DNA of 64,000 nucleotides, taken from Lepidostoma basale. Taxonomy: Eukaryota; Arthropoda; Insecta; Trichoptera; Lepidostomatidae. How positions within the stretch are numbered: the first letter of the stretch is position 1; every line of letters begins with the position of its first letter. The translations under genes were made by a program, and so were the position numbers. Of this stretch, positions 52,331 to 62,789 are shown one piece after another. Location of the stretch: assembly GCA_022606425.2 (NCBI GenBank), contig JAHDVF020001351.1, forward strand, positions 682,001 through 746,000, given 5' to 3'. The notes beneath the pieces are model-generated. The model had not been told where the DNA came from. It was given only the letters and a program-made list of their open reading frames with translations, and ran no database searches.

Positions 52331-52339
52331 TTATTACTA

Positions 52340-52900
52340 TGGATGTCTTAGCGTTCAATAAGTAAATTATATTTTTTACTGCAAATGAAGTCAGACGCAC
52401 AATAGGGGTTCAAATAACACAACATTATACAAGACGTAGCCTATACAATAATCATGTTCAATATATACTCCGATCATGTAAAACATACATCGTTCGTGTA
52501 CGTATTAATCCCCCAGGAAGCTTGATTCATCCAAAGACACTATTCAGAATTCCATTCCGGAAATATCCAGGAACGGGAATTAACGAATATCTGGGCCACG
52601 AATGGAAGTCATTAGCTGTGAATTATTCCCAGTTTAAGATGAAGCTGGGATTAGATACCCTTGTTTTCCGGGAATAATCTAGAACAATTTGAAGGGAAAT
52701 TTTATTCGTTAACGAGAATCGTAAGAAAAATATACAAATGTTTTTATCTAAAAAGAGTATTTAAATTTATCTTTACAAATATAAAATACATCTTACATTT
52801 AAAAAGTTTTAAACTAACTAATACACATTATTAGGCTAGGCGCGCACTATTAAGCAGCCAGTTATAGCAGGCAATGAGTCAATCGACGGCCAGTTGTGAC
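52340..52900. other. Unassigned sequence
   Basis: Low-copy, mixed composition; no open frame of note. CTAGGCGCGCACTATTAAGC near 52,833 is a GC-richer spot. Confidence 0.35.
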
Positions 52901-52904
52901 CATT

Positions 52905-53190
52905 CTAACTAACTAACTAATTAACCATCACGCCGTTTCTCCGGAGGGCTAGGCAGAGCGGATGGATCGCCACATTGTTCTATCCTGACTTAACTCTCGC
53001 GCATCTTCTACATTCACACATAGCCTTCCTCGACTTCTTTTTCCATTCACACTACTTGTACATATATTTTTAACCATTCTTCCCTCGCCCATTCGTTCCA
53101 TATGCCCAAACCATCATGGTGAACCTTTCTTGATTTCATTTATCACGCATTCATCCGCCTTACATTTCTCAACATTTGGGATCCTTCTAA
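52905..53190 (-). mobile_element. LINE-A, decayed, UCCG hairpin
   Basis: AACTAACTAACTAATTAACC tail, GTTTCTCCGGAGGGCTAGGC hairpin, and traces of MERMGERRMVKN and NEVNDEIK on the minus strand. Confidence 0.68.
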
Positions 53191-53194
53191 GATG

Positions 53195-53875
53195 TTTCTT
53201 AGCATACTATAATATAATAAATGTGCTTTGTAAAATTTCAAATAATTATGTGTATTTTTGTTATACTGTTTTGTGTCCAGATGAGTTGCATAAATGTCGT
53301 TCGTTTGTTATGTTTCATTTGTGTAAAATAAAAATAATAAAAAATAAAATATCAAATGTATTAAATTTCTAGAAAACATGTGAATATGGAGTTTTACATC
53401 ACTGTTTAAAAAATTAACAAATATTAGAAAAGAGTACCATTAACGAGATGAAAAAAGGGAAAGTTAAAAAAATAGCGTATTTTTTTTTCAATTGTTTTGC
53501 AAATGTTTCAATTCATGTGATGTGACTAATAAACTTTCAAAGAATGAGAACACATACATATAAGCGATCCACAAAAAGATAAGAAAGCTATAATAACATA
53601 TAGGGGCGAATCCTTCGTATTATTATTTGTTGTGTCAGCTTTTTTTCGGGATATATTTATGTTACACGCAAAACTTTACGATAAGTAAATGTAACTGGGA
53701 TAACATAAAAGCCCGTTTTAGTAGAGTATTGGGTATTTATTTTTTATATGTGGATAAGGAAACATGACCGAGCAAAAAACATTTGACACTATTATAGATT
53801 CTCACATGAAGTACTCACTTTGTGGTTAGACATTTTAATCTTATAGATATAAAATAATAAAACACTATATTTAAC
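53195..53875. other. AT-rich, nothing recognised
   Basis: ACATGAAGTACTCACTTTGT (53,805) also occurs near 32,905 just before another LINE; otherwise featureless. Confidence 0.35.
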
Positions 53876-53879
53876 CAAG

Positions 53880-54345
53880 GCATGTTTATTAGAGTGTTCA
53901 ATGCCTGTGTCCTGCCAGTGTTCACTTATGGTATCGAGACAGTCACAATGTCACAAAAAAGTGCCAACAAGCTAAGAGTCACTCAGAGAGCAATGGAGAG
54001 AGCCATGTTGGGTATCAGTTTACGGGACAGACTCAGAAATGAGGATATAAGAGTCAGGACAAAGGTTTCCTATGTTATCAAGATGGCCGCAACCCTCAAG
54101 TGGCGATGGGCGGGACATGTCGCTCGCGATCCAGATGAAAAGTGGACAAGGCGACTGCTGTGCTGGTGGTCAAGGACGGCAAAGCGTGGAGTTGGGCGCC
54201 CACAGTTGCGTTGGCGCGACGATGTCCTTAGAAGTGCGGGATGTGCCTGGATGCGGATCGCTCAGGATAGAAGACAATGGAAAATGCGAGAGGAGGTCTA
54301 CGTCCAGGAGTGGACGGTCAATACAGGCTGAAGAAGAAGAAGATG
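53880..54345 (+). mobile_element. LINE-C C-terminus, 149-aa open frame
   Basis: FIRVFNACVLPVFTYGIETV, RVTQRAMERAMLGISLRDRL, ATLKWRWAGHVARDPDEKWT, RLLCWWSRTAKRGVGRPQLR, WRDDVLRSAGCAWMRIAQDR and EEVYVQEWTVNTG, stop, then AGAAGAAGAAGATG. The frame is intact, so this is a young 5'-truncated insertion and the reference for LINE-C. Confidence 0.85.
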
Positions 54346-54384
54346 TTTATTAGAATTGATGCCAACTAGTTTCTTTTGGCAAGA

Positions 54385-54755
54385 GAAATTTTTTTAACGC
54401 AAAATTATAAGGAGAATTTTGGGCCCAACCACGAGAATAATATATGGCGACGCCGGCATAATGTGCTGAAGCTCTGACCTATACGAACTGTACAACCAAC
54501 CGGACGTCGTCAAATTTATAAAATTCCAATGGCTAAGGTGGGCATGACATCTGGTGCGAATGGAGGAGCTATCGACACCCGCACAATTAACATTTACAAT
54601 ACCGGAGGGAAGACGCAGCGTGGGAAGACCGTTAGCTTGACGGTGTGTACACCTGAGTTGTGGAAGTCAGAGCTTTTTGTAGGCGGCGGAGGTCCACCCA
54701 GGACTGTAGAGCCAGAGATAAGAAGTTTCTCTTGGACCCAAGCTTAAACAGGGGA
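54385..54755 (+). mobile_element. LINE fragment (ETWSLTQREE lineage, C-terminus)
   Basis: LRRILGPTTRIIYGDAGIM, a stop, LYELYNQPDVVKFIKFQWLR and WAGH, then frameshifted REDAAWEDR and KKFLLDPSL. It continues the lineage at 44.6 kb. Confidence 0.65.
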
Positions 54756-54814
54756 TGAGGAAAATGGATAAGCTAAAAATGTTTAACTTTGAAATAGCAA
54801 ATCTCTAGTATAAC

Positions 54815-55275
54815 TAACTAACTAACTAACCATCACGCCGTCTCCCCGAAGGGATAGGCAGAAAGAATGGACTGCCACACTTTTCTTTCCTGACATATTT
54901 CTCTCGCTTCCTCAACATTCATACATCGTGTCATGCACGCGCGTCGATTTCTCTGACTCCTCACATGGCCGACTTTCAATATTTGATTTATTTGATCGTA
55001 CCACGTTTTCCTCAGTCTTCCTCTATTTCTGGTTCCATTTACATCGTTAACATATAATTTTTTTACCATTCTTTCTTCATTCATTCTTTCCATATGTCCA
55101 AACCATCTTAATGATCCTTTCATTATTTTGTTCATAACGCCATCATTCGCACCGCATTCACTTCTTATATTTTCATTCGACACTCTATCATACATAGAGT
55201 ATCCACACATTCGTCTAGGAGATCTCATTTCTACTGGCATTTATTCTACTTTCATCCTTCTTTTGCCAGTTATGT
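54815..55275 (-). mobile_element. LINE-A, 135-aa open frame
   Basis: MRSPRRMCGYSMYDRVSNEN, IRSECGANDGVMNKIMKGSL, RWFGHMERMNEERMVKKLYV, NRGRLRKTWYDQINQILKVG and CQERKVWQSILSAYPFGETA without a stop. The tail is four GTTA units with the hairpin TCCCTTCGGGGAGACGGCGT. Confidence 0.85.
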
Positions 55276-55279
55276 GGTT

Positions 55280-55755
55280 TTATATATTATATATTACACC
55301 ATATTTTATTTATTTTTTATTCTTCATTTCTTATAATAGAAAGGTTACAACTAAATGGGTATCCTATTAAGAAAACAGTTTAATCCGAAACGAGTTAAGA
55401 ATACAGACGCCTAATGGACGCTGGGGGTAGGAGAGACGGCGGACCGGGGTGCAATTATTAATGAGAAAAATAACAGCCATCCTGAATATTATGTTCGTGA
55501 CAGGGCTGGCGAGGACTGAAATTATGAAAGTTCCGAAGTGCGCTCAATGCCCGGAGGAAATAAGTTTTAAAAATATATATTTTAATGGAAAATTCCCGCG
55601 GATTCCAAATGAGCTGGATAAAAAAATTAACAATCGCGTGACGTCATAAATTCAGATGAGGATCGAGAAAATTTAACGAGCAATTCCGAATAAAATCACG
55701 TTTTGAATGAAAATTTTAAAACTACACTTTTTACAAAGATGGTAGTATTTACATG
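55280..55755. other. Unassigned sequence
   Basis: A 66-codon plus frame (55,449-55,649) has no known domain. GGACGCTGGGGGTAGGAGAG near 55,418 is low-copy. Confidence 0.35.
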
Positions 55756-55759
55756 ATGA

Positions 55760-56110
55760 AATAATTAATACGAATGAAAACGTGTGTTTTCTAGAAGTTT
55801 ATTTTAATTTATGGAAATTATTGTACATGTTTCGCCTTTTTAAGGCATAATCAAATATTTGTCATTATATAATGCTTCAAAATGGCTTATCTTAGATAAT
55901 GAATACTTATGAAAACGTCTGCTTTCTATTATTCGATTGTTTTAAGTCATTTGACATTTGAAATACGAACATTGACATTTGATATCGCTTTTCACAGGCG
56001 AAACGTGACATTCTTAGACAATATAATAAAACTCTTTGAAAATAGACATTTTCATTCGTATTAATTTTTTAATATGGAGTTTGATATTATTTTTCAAGAA
56101 ACAATAATCT
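55760..56110. repeat. ACAGACGTTTT foldback MITE
   Basis: AACGTGTGTTTTCTAGAAGT and TACATGTTTCGCCTTTTTAA (left), CACAGGCGAAACGTGACATT and GACATTTTCATTCGTATTAA (right), ending TTTTTCAAGAAACAATAA. Confidence 0.65.
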
Positions 56111-56144
56111 TATCTTAAATACTTATATTTCAAAACCACGAGTG

Positions 56145-56315
56145 TAATTAATTATTGTGAATACGTCTGTATTCTAGGGATTTTATTAAATTTAGTATAA
56201 AATGACATATTTCGCCCTTGAAAGGCATTATCAAATTATTTAATATACATATAAAGTTTTCATTCATATTAATAATTTAATATTGAGTTTTACATCATTG
56301 TTCAAGAAACAACAA
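56145..56315. repeat. ACAGACGTTTT foldback MITE, shortened
   Basis: AATACGTCTGTATTCTAGGG, AATGACATATTTCGCCC, a reduced centre, and GTTTTCATTCATATTAATAA with CATCATTGTTCAAGAAACAA. Confidence 0.6.
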
Positions 56316-56349
56316 ATAAAAGTATAATTCGTTAGTAGTTCGGGTGCTG

Positions 56350-56550
56350 TAATTCGGGTGGTGGTCGTGTAATTCGGGTGGTGGTCTAGGGGATAGAACG
56401 TTTGGTTTCTGATCCAGGGGACTTGGGTTCGAGCCTGGACACGACCAGATTCCTTCTTCATAATAATGAGCTATTTTCTGCTCACATTGAAGATTGTAAA
56501 ATAAATTCTAATATCAATGATTGAAATCTTTGGTATTAGTATTTAAAAAA
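56350..56550 (+). repeat. SINE-2, tRNA-derived, duplicated start
   Basis: TAATTCGGGTGGTGGTC appears twice before GTCTAGGGGATAGAACGTTT. GGGTTCGAGCCTGGACACGA is the B box, and the body ends in an A-rich tract. Confidence 0.78.
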
Positions 56551-57449
56551 AAAAAATAATAATAAAAAATAAAAATAAAAAAATACACACATATTTTCTT
56601 CTATACTCGTATATGCCATACTTCGTGTTGTTATGATGGTTTTATTACAAAGAAAAAGAGTTAAAAGAGAAAAAAGAGAAATTTCACCATTAACCACCCT
56701 ACGTATTTGAACGTACGTGATACGTTCACTGTGACTGTACCATTCTGCGCTATCCCGTATCACGTACGCGCTTGAGAAAATGTAATTTACCTCAAATGTA
56801 CAAACTGTTAGGGATACGCGCGTGTGCCAACAACACTCAAGTACAAGTCTTCATAAATATGATAGTTTTGTAAGGGGCAGGCGAAGTGTGCGAAATCAAT
56901 ATACAATTAAATTTCATTAATAAAAAAACTGCTTTTTTGCACGTTTCTCGGAAAATAACCCAAAGGTAGGGCTGTTAACTTAATTTAGTTACTGCCTATA
57001 AAAAAAAACATTAAAATATTTTAAAACAAAAGTTAGGTACTAATAATTTTTTTTTTTTTAACATAAGAAATCTTTCCTTCTGTATATGACAGAATTTTGT
57101 AACAGACTCGTTACCAAAGAACAAAAAAGGCTATAAATCCTAATTTTATATTCCTACATTGGCTGTTAAACTTTTTTTTTTTAAAGAAAAATATACGTTC
57201 AAATACCGGGGTAGCAGAATAACAAACGAGATCTTGAATAAGCAAAGCGTATATTTATTAACGGAACGTAATAAACAGGAAGATGAAAGTCAATGAGCGT
57301 ACGTACGAAAGAAAATCCAAGAATGAATTTTAAATTCTAATATCTTAACGAAGTATTTATACACTGCATAAAAGATTGATGGTTCTAAATGTAAACATGG
57401 CGTAATTGATAATAGTTAATTGATGATATTAATCTTTTTTTTTTTTTTA
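56551..57449. other. AT-rich, nothing recognised
   Basis: Homopolymer tracts at 57,045 and 57,170; GTACGTGATACGTTCACTGT around 56,715 is low-copy. No gene seen. Confidence 0.4.
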
Positions 57450-57451
57450 AG

Positions 57452-57645
57452 GAACGTAGAAGTTCCCGCCACATACCCGAGGCTGTTATAGGGCGTAGCG
57501 ACGCCCTTTTATCAGCCTCGCTCGTACACTCCCTGGGCCTGTCCCCGGTCCATCCGGAACTTACATTTAAAAACGGCAACAGCAAGGGGGTGCCAGACCA
57601 CATTTAATCTACTCCATCCTACTTCTATGCTCCGCTGCACTTTAT
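57452..57645 (-). repeat. Repeat P, best copy
   Basis: CCGAGGCTGTTATAGGGCGT, a perfect hairpin GGGCGTAGCGACGCCC, TCAGCCTCGCTCGTACACTC, CCTGGGCCTGTCCCCGGTCC and CCAGACCACATTTAATCTAC. Confidence 0.72.
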
Positions 57646-57744
57646 TGAATAAATAAACATAATATATAATACAATAACATTTTAGGAATATTATATAAAA
57701 GATAAAAAGAATGATACACCACAGGAATATACAGAATATACAGA

Positions 57745-57975
57745 TATTAATCGGTTGGAAGCGTTCGAGATGTGGATATACCGCAGAATGCTCTGTATAC
57801 CGTGGACCGATAGGGTCAGTAATGCAGACGTACTGCAGAGAGCCAGAGCCAATAGAGAGCTGTTGTCGAGTGTGAAAATTAGAAAGGTCTCATTTTGTTC
57901 ATGTGCTAAAGGGAGAAAAATACCACATCCTTCGACTGATATTAATGGGTAAAGTGGAGGGACGTCGGAAAGAAT
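57745..57975 (+). mobile_element. LINE-B fragment
   Basis: NRLEAFEMWIYRRMLCIPWT, DRVSNADVLQRARANRELLS and SVKIRKVSF, then VEGRRKES-type sequence; it matches the central part of the 16.6-kb copy. Confidence 0.72.
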
Positions 57976-57984
57976 CACGGAAAA

Positions 57985-58195
57985 AATGAATGAAGAAATA
58001 ATGGTAAAGAAAGTATTTAAAAACGACGTAAACGTAAACATAGAGAAAGACCGAGAAAACATGGCACGATCAAATCAATCAAATAATAAATGTCGGTCAC
58101 GTGAGGAGTCGTGAGAAATAGACTTGAGTGCATGACACGAAGTATGAATGTTTCAACCGCTTCGGGGAAACGGCGTGATGGTTGGTTAGTTTGTT
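57985..58195 (+). mobile_element. LINE-A, decayed 3' end
   Basis: KMNEEIMVKKVFKNDVNVN, then TWHDQINQIINVGHVRS with stops, an internal deletion, and CTTCGGGGAAACGGCGTGAT. Confidence 0.65.
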
Positions 58196-58199
58196 TTTT

Positions 58200-58520
58200 A
58201 GAACTGATTTCTTAAAACAGTCTTGTACATATATACAGGTTTATGGTATACAAATTGTACGAAATGAGCTTTACTTCAGCGCTGAAAATGATCTCTTTGA
58301 AATAAGTCGACAAAATGCGCTTTGCATTTTCTCTTTCCCGTAAGCAATATTCAAACTTTGATAAAGTAAAAAGCGTCTGAGAAGCATGAAACTACAAAAG
58401 AAATGGAGAGGTTTTTCTCTCATCGCTTCCTCTAATGTTCAAACTACAAACTCCTGAAAATTAAGTGTGAAAAAAAGCTGTTATTATTATTATTATTATT
58501 TATATTTATTATTATTATTT
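58200..58520. other. Unassigned, TTA microsatellite at right
   Basis: TTATTATTATTATTATTATT at 58,480-58,515 is probably the SINE-1 tail in reverse; the rest is unrecognised. Confidence 0.4.
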
Positions 58521-58524
58521 TTCG

Positions 58525-58740
58525 CTCTTTACATCATTACTACGCGAGCCAAATCGATGAAAAGGGTATAGCTATCATATTGATTATCATGACATGTGAT
58601 TAGTAGCTAATCTATCGCCATTTTATTGTCACGTGAATTCTGCACCTGATCAAAGATAGTGTGACAATCACACTGCCATCGCCGGGAATCGAACCTGGCA
58701 CCTTCAGGGTAGCAGTCAAAGCACTTACCAGGTTGTCAGT
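58525..58740 (-). repeat. SINE-1
   Basis: CGCTCTTTACATCATTACTA at left, ACATGTGATTAGTAGCTAAT, CCATCGCCGGGAATCGAACC (B box reverse) and the A-box side CACTTACCAGGTTGTCAGTC. Confidence 0.75.
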
Positions 58741-58859
58741 CATTATGAAGGGTACTATATTAACCATCCTTTGCCGATAGATTATCTTAATAAATCCTTG
58801 GCTAAGAGTTTTGGTATTTTTAATGCTTTATTTAATTTATAATTCCCACACAGAGAATT

Positions 58860-59010
58860 TAAAGCAATGGTACTAGAATTTGTTGAACAATCTAGAATGT
58901 GAACAGAAAATAGTTCATTAATATGAAAAAGGAATCTGGTCGAGTCTAGGCTTGAACCCAAGCCCCTTTGATCAGGAGCAAAACGTTCAGTCTCCTAGAA
59001 CTCCACCCGT
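58860..59010 (-). repeat. SINE-2
   Basis: AGGAATCTGGTCGAGTCTAG, CTTGAACCCAAGCCCCTTTG and CGTTCAGTCTCCTAGAACTC on the plus strand are the reverse of the head and body. Confidence 0.7.
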
Positions 59011-59014
59011 TTTT

Positions 59015-60165
59015 TTCGTTATACTAAAATAATAATATTTTTTCATATATTTTTTATATTTTTTCATCGAAAATAAATCAGTAACGCAATCAATGGATAT
59101 ACGAGTACTTAAGAACACACCTGTATAAAAAGCAAAGAATATAAATATGTATCACGCACAGACTTTACGTATCACTCTCGCTAATTTAATATTTACGAGC
59201 ACGAAAAAACTTTCCAGTCAAATCATCGTTTTGAAATAGAGAATTCATTTTATCTTTACATAATAGTTCGTTTTGTCTACTACGATCAAATAAATACTTA
59301 AACAATTTTTTATTTCGAATCTTTTCCCAAAATAATACAATTTCAAAACGTATAAAATTCACGCGACGTTCATTTTTCAGCGTTTATCGGCAACAAAAGG
59401 GCAAAATTTTCAATAGTAAAATGATTTTCACACGTCGCGAATACCAGGAGCACAGAATCCCCGCAGAGGCGACAAGACTGTCGGCGGCTTTGAAAACGTA
59501 CATATGTACGTACGTGTGTGGATGTGTGCACGAAGATTGCTTGCAGCGGTCTACTACTCGTCGCTATACTTTGTCGTTTGTCGAGTATGCTCTCCTGTCC
59601 CGAGTAGCCGCGGACCTTAACCTCTTTGAGGGAAAATTGCAACTGAAAAGTGGGGAGATTGAAATTCCCAGACTCTTTTGTTGATATACTGAATGCTAGG
59701 GATGAATAAAGACTTTTTTACATAAAAAACACATCATATTAAAATGATCTAAACTAGTGAAAAATGAGGCAATTTAAAAACTATCAAAATACTAGTGTTC
59801 TTAAAAATAAAACAGTTTTTTTTATTTTAATTGTCAATATTAATTTATTAACGACTTGAAACTGGGGTCAGTTGAAGGTATTTTTACCATGAATTTTTCA
59901 ATTAAATCTGTTACAAATCACTAAACGTCAAAGGCACCATTTAAATTTTTAATAGAATTATATGCTAATTGATTTCTAAAGTTTTGTCTAACATTCGCAT
60001 CCATTTGTATTCTAAGATTAAGTTTTAGATTGTGGATGATAAAAAAAAAATCACAGCAATTGTTCATATTGACGAAAACAAAAATTTTCAAGAATTTTTT
60101 ATGCGCTCGTCCTTCCAGAGTTTAGCGGAAGAAGAAGGTTAAGCTAGAGTAAAAAATAAAACATA
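59015..60165. other. Unassigned; overlapping short frames at 59.4-59.7 kb
   Basis: Opposed 87- and 90-codon frames share a GC-richer block around CGCAGAGGCGACAAGACTGT. Neither shows a known domain, and coding capacity on both strands argues against both being real. The rest is AT-rich. Confidence 0.4.
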
Positions 60166-60167
60166 AA

Positions 60168-60337
60168 GAAAACGAAAAACTTCTAGAAAATGAGCAACTT
60201 CTAGAAAACGTACAGCTTCTAGAAAACATTAATCTTCAAGGAAACGCGCAAATTTTCAAAACAAATGTTCTCAAAAACGTACAACTTTTAAAAAACGAAA
60301 AACTTATTGAAAGCATACATCATTTAAACTATTTATA
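60168..60337 (+). repeat. 18-bp tandem repeat with open hexapeptide frame
   Basis: About nine diverged units of AACTTCTAGAAAAYGWRC. The frame ending at TAA (60,335-60,337) stays open throughout and reads ENEKLLENEQLLENVQLLEN and similar, a Leu/Glu/Asn-rich period of six. There is no Met start, so I annotate it as a repeat and not a gene. Confidence 0.7.
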
Positions 60338-60349
60338 ATTATTATATAT

Positions 60350-60605
60350 AAATAGTCCATTGTTTTGGCCGAAATACTATGATAATATCACAATTTTTTT
60401 ATTCACTGAGACAGTCGCGACAGCCGTTTCGCCAACCGATGTTGGCATCATCAGGTGTTAAATTAAACTGTTTTTAAGAATTTTTTTGTTATACATCGCT
60501 TGGCGAAACAACCGTCGCGACACTCTCAGTGAATAAAAAGAAATTGGGATACTATAACAGTGTTTTAAATTTTAACAGTAATATTATAAGATTTACATTA
60601 TTGTT
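60350..60605. repeat. Foldback element, hammerhead-like subfamily 1
   Basis: GTCCATTGTTTTGGCCGAAA, TGATAATATCACAATTTTTT and CAGTCGCGACAGCCGTTTCG on the left; GGCGAAACAACCGTCGCGAC, ACTCTCAGTGAATAAAAAG and TTTTAACAGTAATATTATAA on the right, inverted. Confidence 0.7.
60405..60468 (-). ncRNA. Hammerhead ribozyme-like motif, intact core
   Basis: On the minus strand CTGATGA (60448-60454) precedes stem II GCCAA/TTGGC with loop CATCGG, then GAAAC, loop GGCT and GTC (60419-60421). Stem I is weak: C-G and C-G around an A-C mismatch. Stem II differs from the 27.6-kb copy at its second pair (C-G against U-A) yet pairs equally well. The plus-strand arm at 60,490-60,540 has lost CTGATGA. Confidence 0.62.
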
Positions 60606-61129
60606 TAAGAAATTACCCAAAAAAATCGAGACATACCAATCTTACACGATTGTCTATATTTTTCTTTATTTGATAACAAATCAATATGCCTGTAATAAAA
60701 TCTAAGTGATTATAAAAACATTCAGAAATCCTACGATATCATAATATTCATCTTCAAGTTACCGAGGGCATTCCTTCTCGCATTATTAATTACAACCCTT
60801 ATTAAATCTGCAGGCAATAATACATAATATTCCGTTGCGCGTAGTGTGCCCACACGTGCGTGCCAACTTTGCCTTGGGAATATTTAATGAACCCTCCGCG
60901 AAAGGAACGGAGCCACTCAATGGTAAGAGAGATTAACACTCGAAATCGGAATGACCAAATTCGAGAGGTGGGCGTATTAACGCTTCGGTGATCTGCTCCC
61001 CTGGTAAAAATATTTTCAATATCCTCAGGCAATACGAAAGCCATTTAAAATGTTATAAATTATTTAGCTAATTTTATTACTAGACCAACAATTAGTCTAA
61101 AATAATGATTATAGAAGAATACAGCTCGG
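60606..61129. other. Unassigned sequence
   Basis: A GC-richer block at 60,830-61,000 has no recognised domain in either direction. Confidence 0.35.
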
Positions 61130-61620
61130 TTGGTCGACATTCGGAGGGTTGGGCAACATCTTTAAGCCGGACATGCCACAAAATTTAAAAACAAAAGTGC
61201 TGGACCAGTGTGTGTTACCTGTGATGACCTATAGATGCGAGACATAGACGTTAACTAAAGAAGCAATGCAAAAAATCAAATTTGCTGAACGGGCCATGGA
61301 AAGATCCATGTTGGGTATCTCGTTTAGAGAGAATAGAAGATGCACCAGGGTCACCGATATAGGGATACGCATTGCGAGGATGAAGTGGCAGTGGGCTAGT
61401 CATGTATGTCGACGGGATAATGGAAGATGGAGCCAGGGGGTAACTGAATGGAGGCCAAGGTTGGGCCGGAGAAGTGTCGGGAGACAGCCAACCAGGTGAA
61501 GCGATGATATTGTGTGGACGGCGGGAAGGGCCTGGAGAACACTGGCGAGAGACCGAGAGAGATGGCGTGGGGGTGGAGAGGCTTACGTCCAGCAGTGAAT
61601 GGAGACAAGCTGACGAAGAA
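61130..61620 (+). mobile_element. LINE-C C-terminus
   Basis: LVDIRRVGQHL-type start, LKTKVLDQCVLPVMTYRCET, then KIKFAERAMERSMLGISFRE, DIGIRIARMKWQWASHVCRR, DNGRWSQGVTEWRPRLGRRS and GEAYVQQ. Two stops occur near W and R codons. Confidence 0.8.
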
Positions 61621-61689
61621 TGATTATAGAAAAAAAGTATAGCAGTCTGCAAGATTATTGTGAACGGTAAAATTCCGAAACAATTGGAT

Positions 61690-62050
61690 GAATTTGTATA
61701 TATAGATAGGTAAGTGTATGAAAGAGCTGAAAGGGTTGGATGTAGGAGCCAAAATGAGCAGAATTTCAGAGAGCTATCTATTTATGCGGATGACGCTGTC
61801 CCGCTTGCAGAGAACGAGTATGAACTACAAGTCTAAATGATCTGATGATAAATATGAATAATTCTAAATTAATGATTTTAGAAAAAAATAAAAAAATTTA
61901 CCTTCTGCAACTTTAACGTGAATGGTGAATTTCTGGTGCAAGTGAATGAATAAATATTTTTAGAAAGTATGTTTACGAAGGATGGGCGAGTGAAGAGGGA
62001 CTTTATACGAAGAGTTGGGGCAGGCGACAAAAGTGAATGGTGCACTTTTT
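61690..62050 (+). mobile_element. LINE-A RT core fragment with YADD
   Basis: VYERAERVGC is followed by LSIYADDAVPLAENEYELQV; YADD is 61783-61794. A degraded stretch then leads to FTKDGRVKRDFIRRVGAGDK. It supplies the active-site region missing from the other LINE-A copies, ending before the C-terminal domain. Confidence 0.7.
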
Positions 62051-62575
62051 TTAAATAAATATAATTAAAAAAAAATATGTTGTTGGTTTTATAAAATAAA
62101 TTAAATTACTGCCAATTTTTTTAATTGAAATTACTTATTTTTTCATGCCTCTGACCGCCTCATACCCCTTAATTGATTTAGTAAAACTATACCAACTTCG
62201 ATAACTCACGACCAAATTTACAAGTTTGAGAGTCTAGTAATTAAAAATATCATAAATTAACTTCAAAGTAATAAATGAAAACAGACAGGGGTATTAAACG
62301 ATTTCGCGGTATAATAAAATAGCTTATTCTGCCAAAATCCACAAAACAGGGGGTTTATTTATATTATTTACGTCGAAATTATGTTAAAATTTCGCGATAG
62401 AGTGCCAAAACTTTCGAAAGCGTTAAAAGTTTTTGAAATATGAACGTCCCATGGGCGTCTTTCCGTGACCCGATGTAGGGAGACAGAAGCGGCTCAGAGG
62501 CTGTGGGACTGTATTGCGCTGGATTTACTTTAAATGTTGGGTACATAATGATGGATGGCAGCACATAGTGGAGTT
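62051..62575. other. AT-rich, nothing recognised
   Basis: No repeat relative or domain seen; a short GC-richer patch at 62,440-62,520. Confidence 0.35.
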
Positions 62576-62579
62576 CTAA

Positions 62580-62785
62580 TGGCAACCCTTATGTATGGTA
62601 TGGAAGTGAAGCTTGGAGCTGGCAAAAAAATGACGAAAGTAGGATAAATGCCGAAGAAATGAGATCACCGAGAAGAATGTGCGACAAAACGATATATGAT
62701 AGAATACCAAACGACGAAATAAGGAAGAACTGTAAGGCAGATGATTGCATTAATTCATAGGTAAAATTAAAAAAGGATCCCTGGG
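62580..62785 (+). mobile_element. LINE-A fragment
   Basis: ATLMYGMEVKLGAGKKMTKV in one frame and EAWSWQKNDESRINAEEMRS in the next, then DEIRKNCKADDC. It resembles the 10.6-kb and 24.3-kb subfamily. Confidence 0.68.
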
Positions 62786-62789
62786 GATC

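Noticed and set aside
59370..59684. Opposed 87- and 90-codon ORFs as host genes
   Set aside because: They overlap antisense, lack domains and have no splice or start context.
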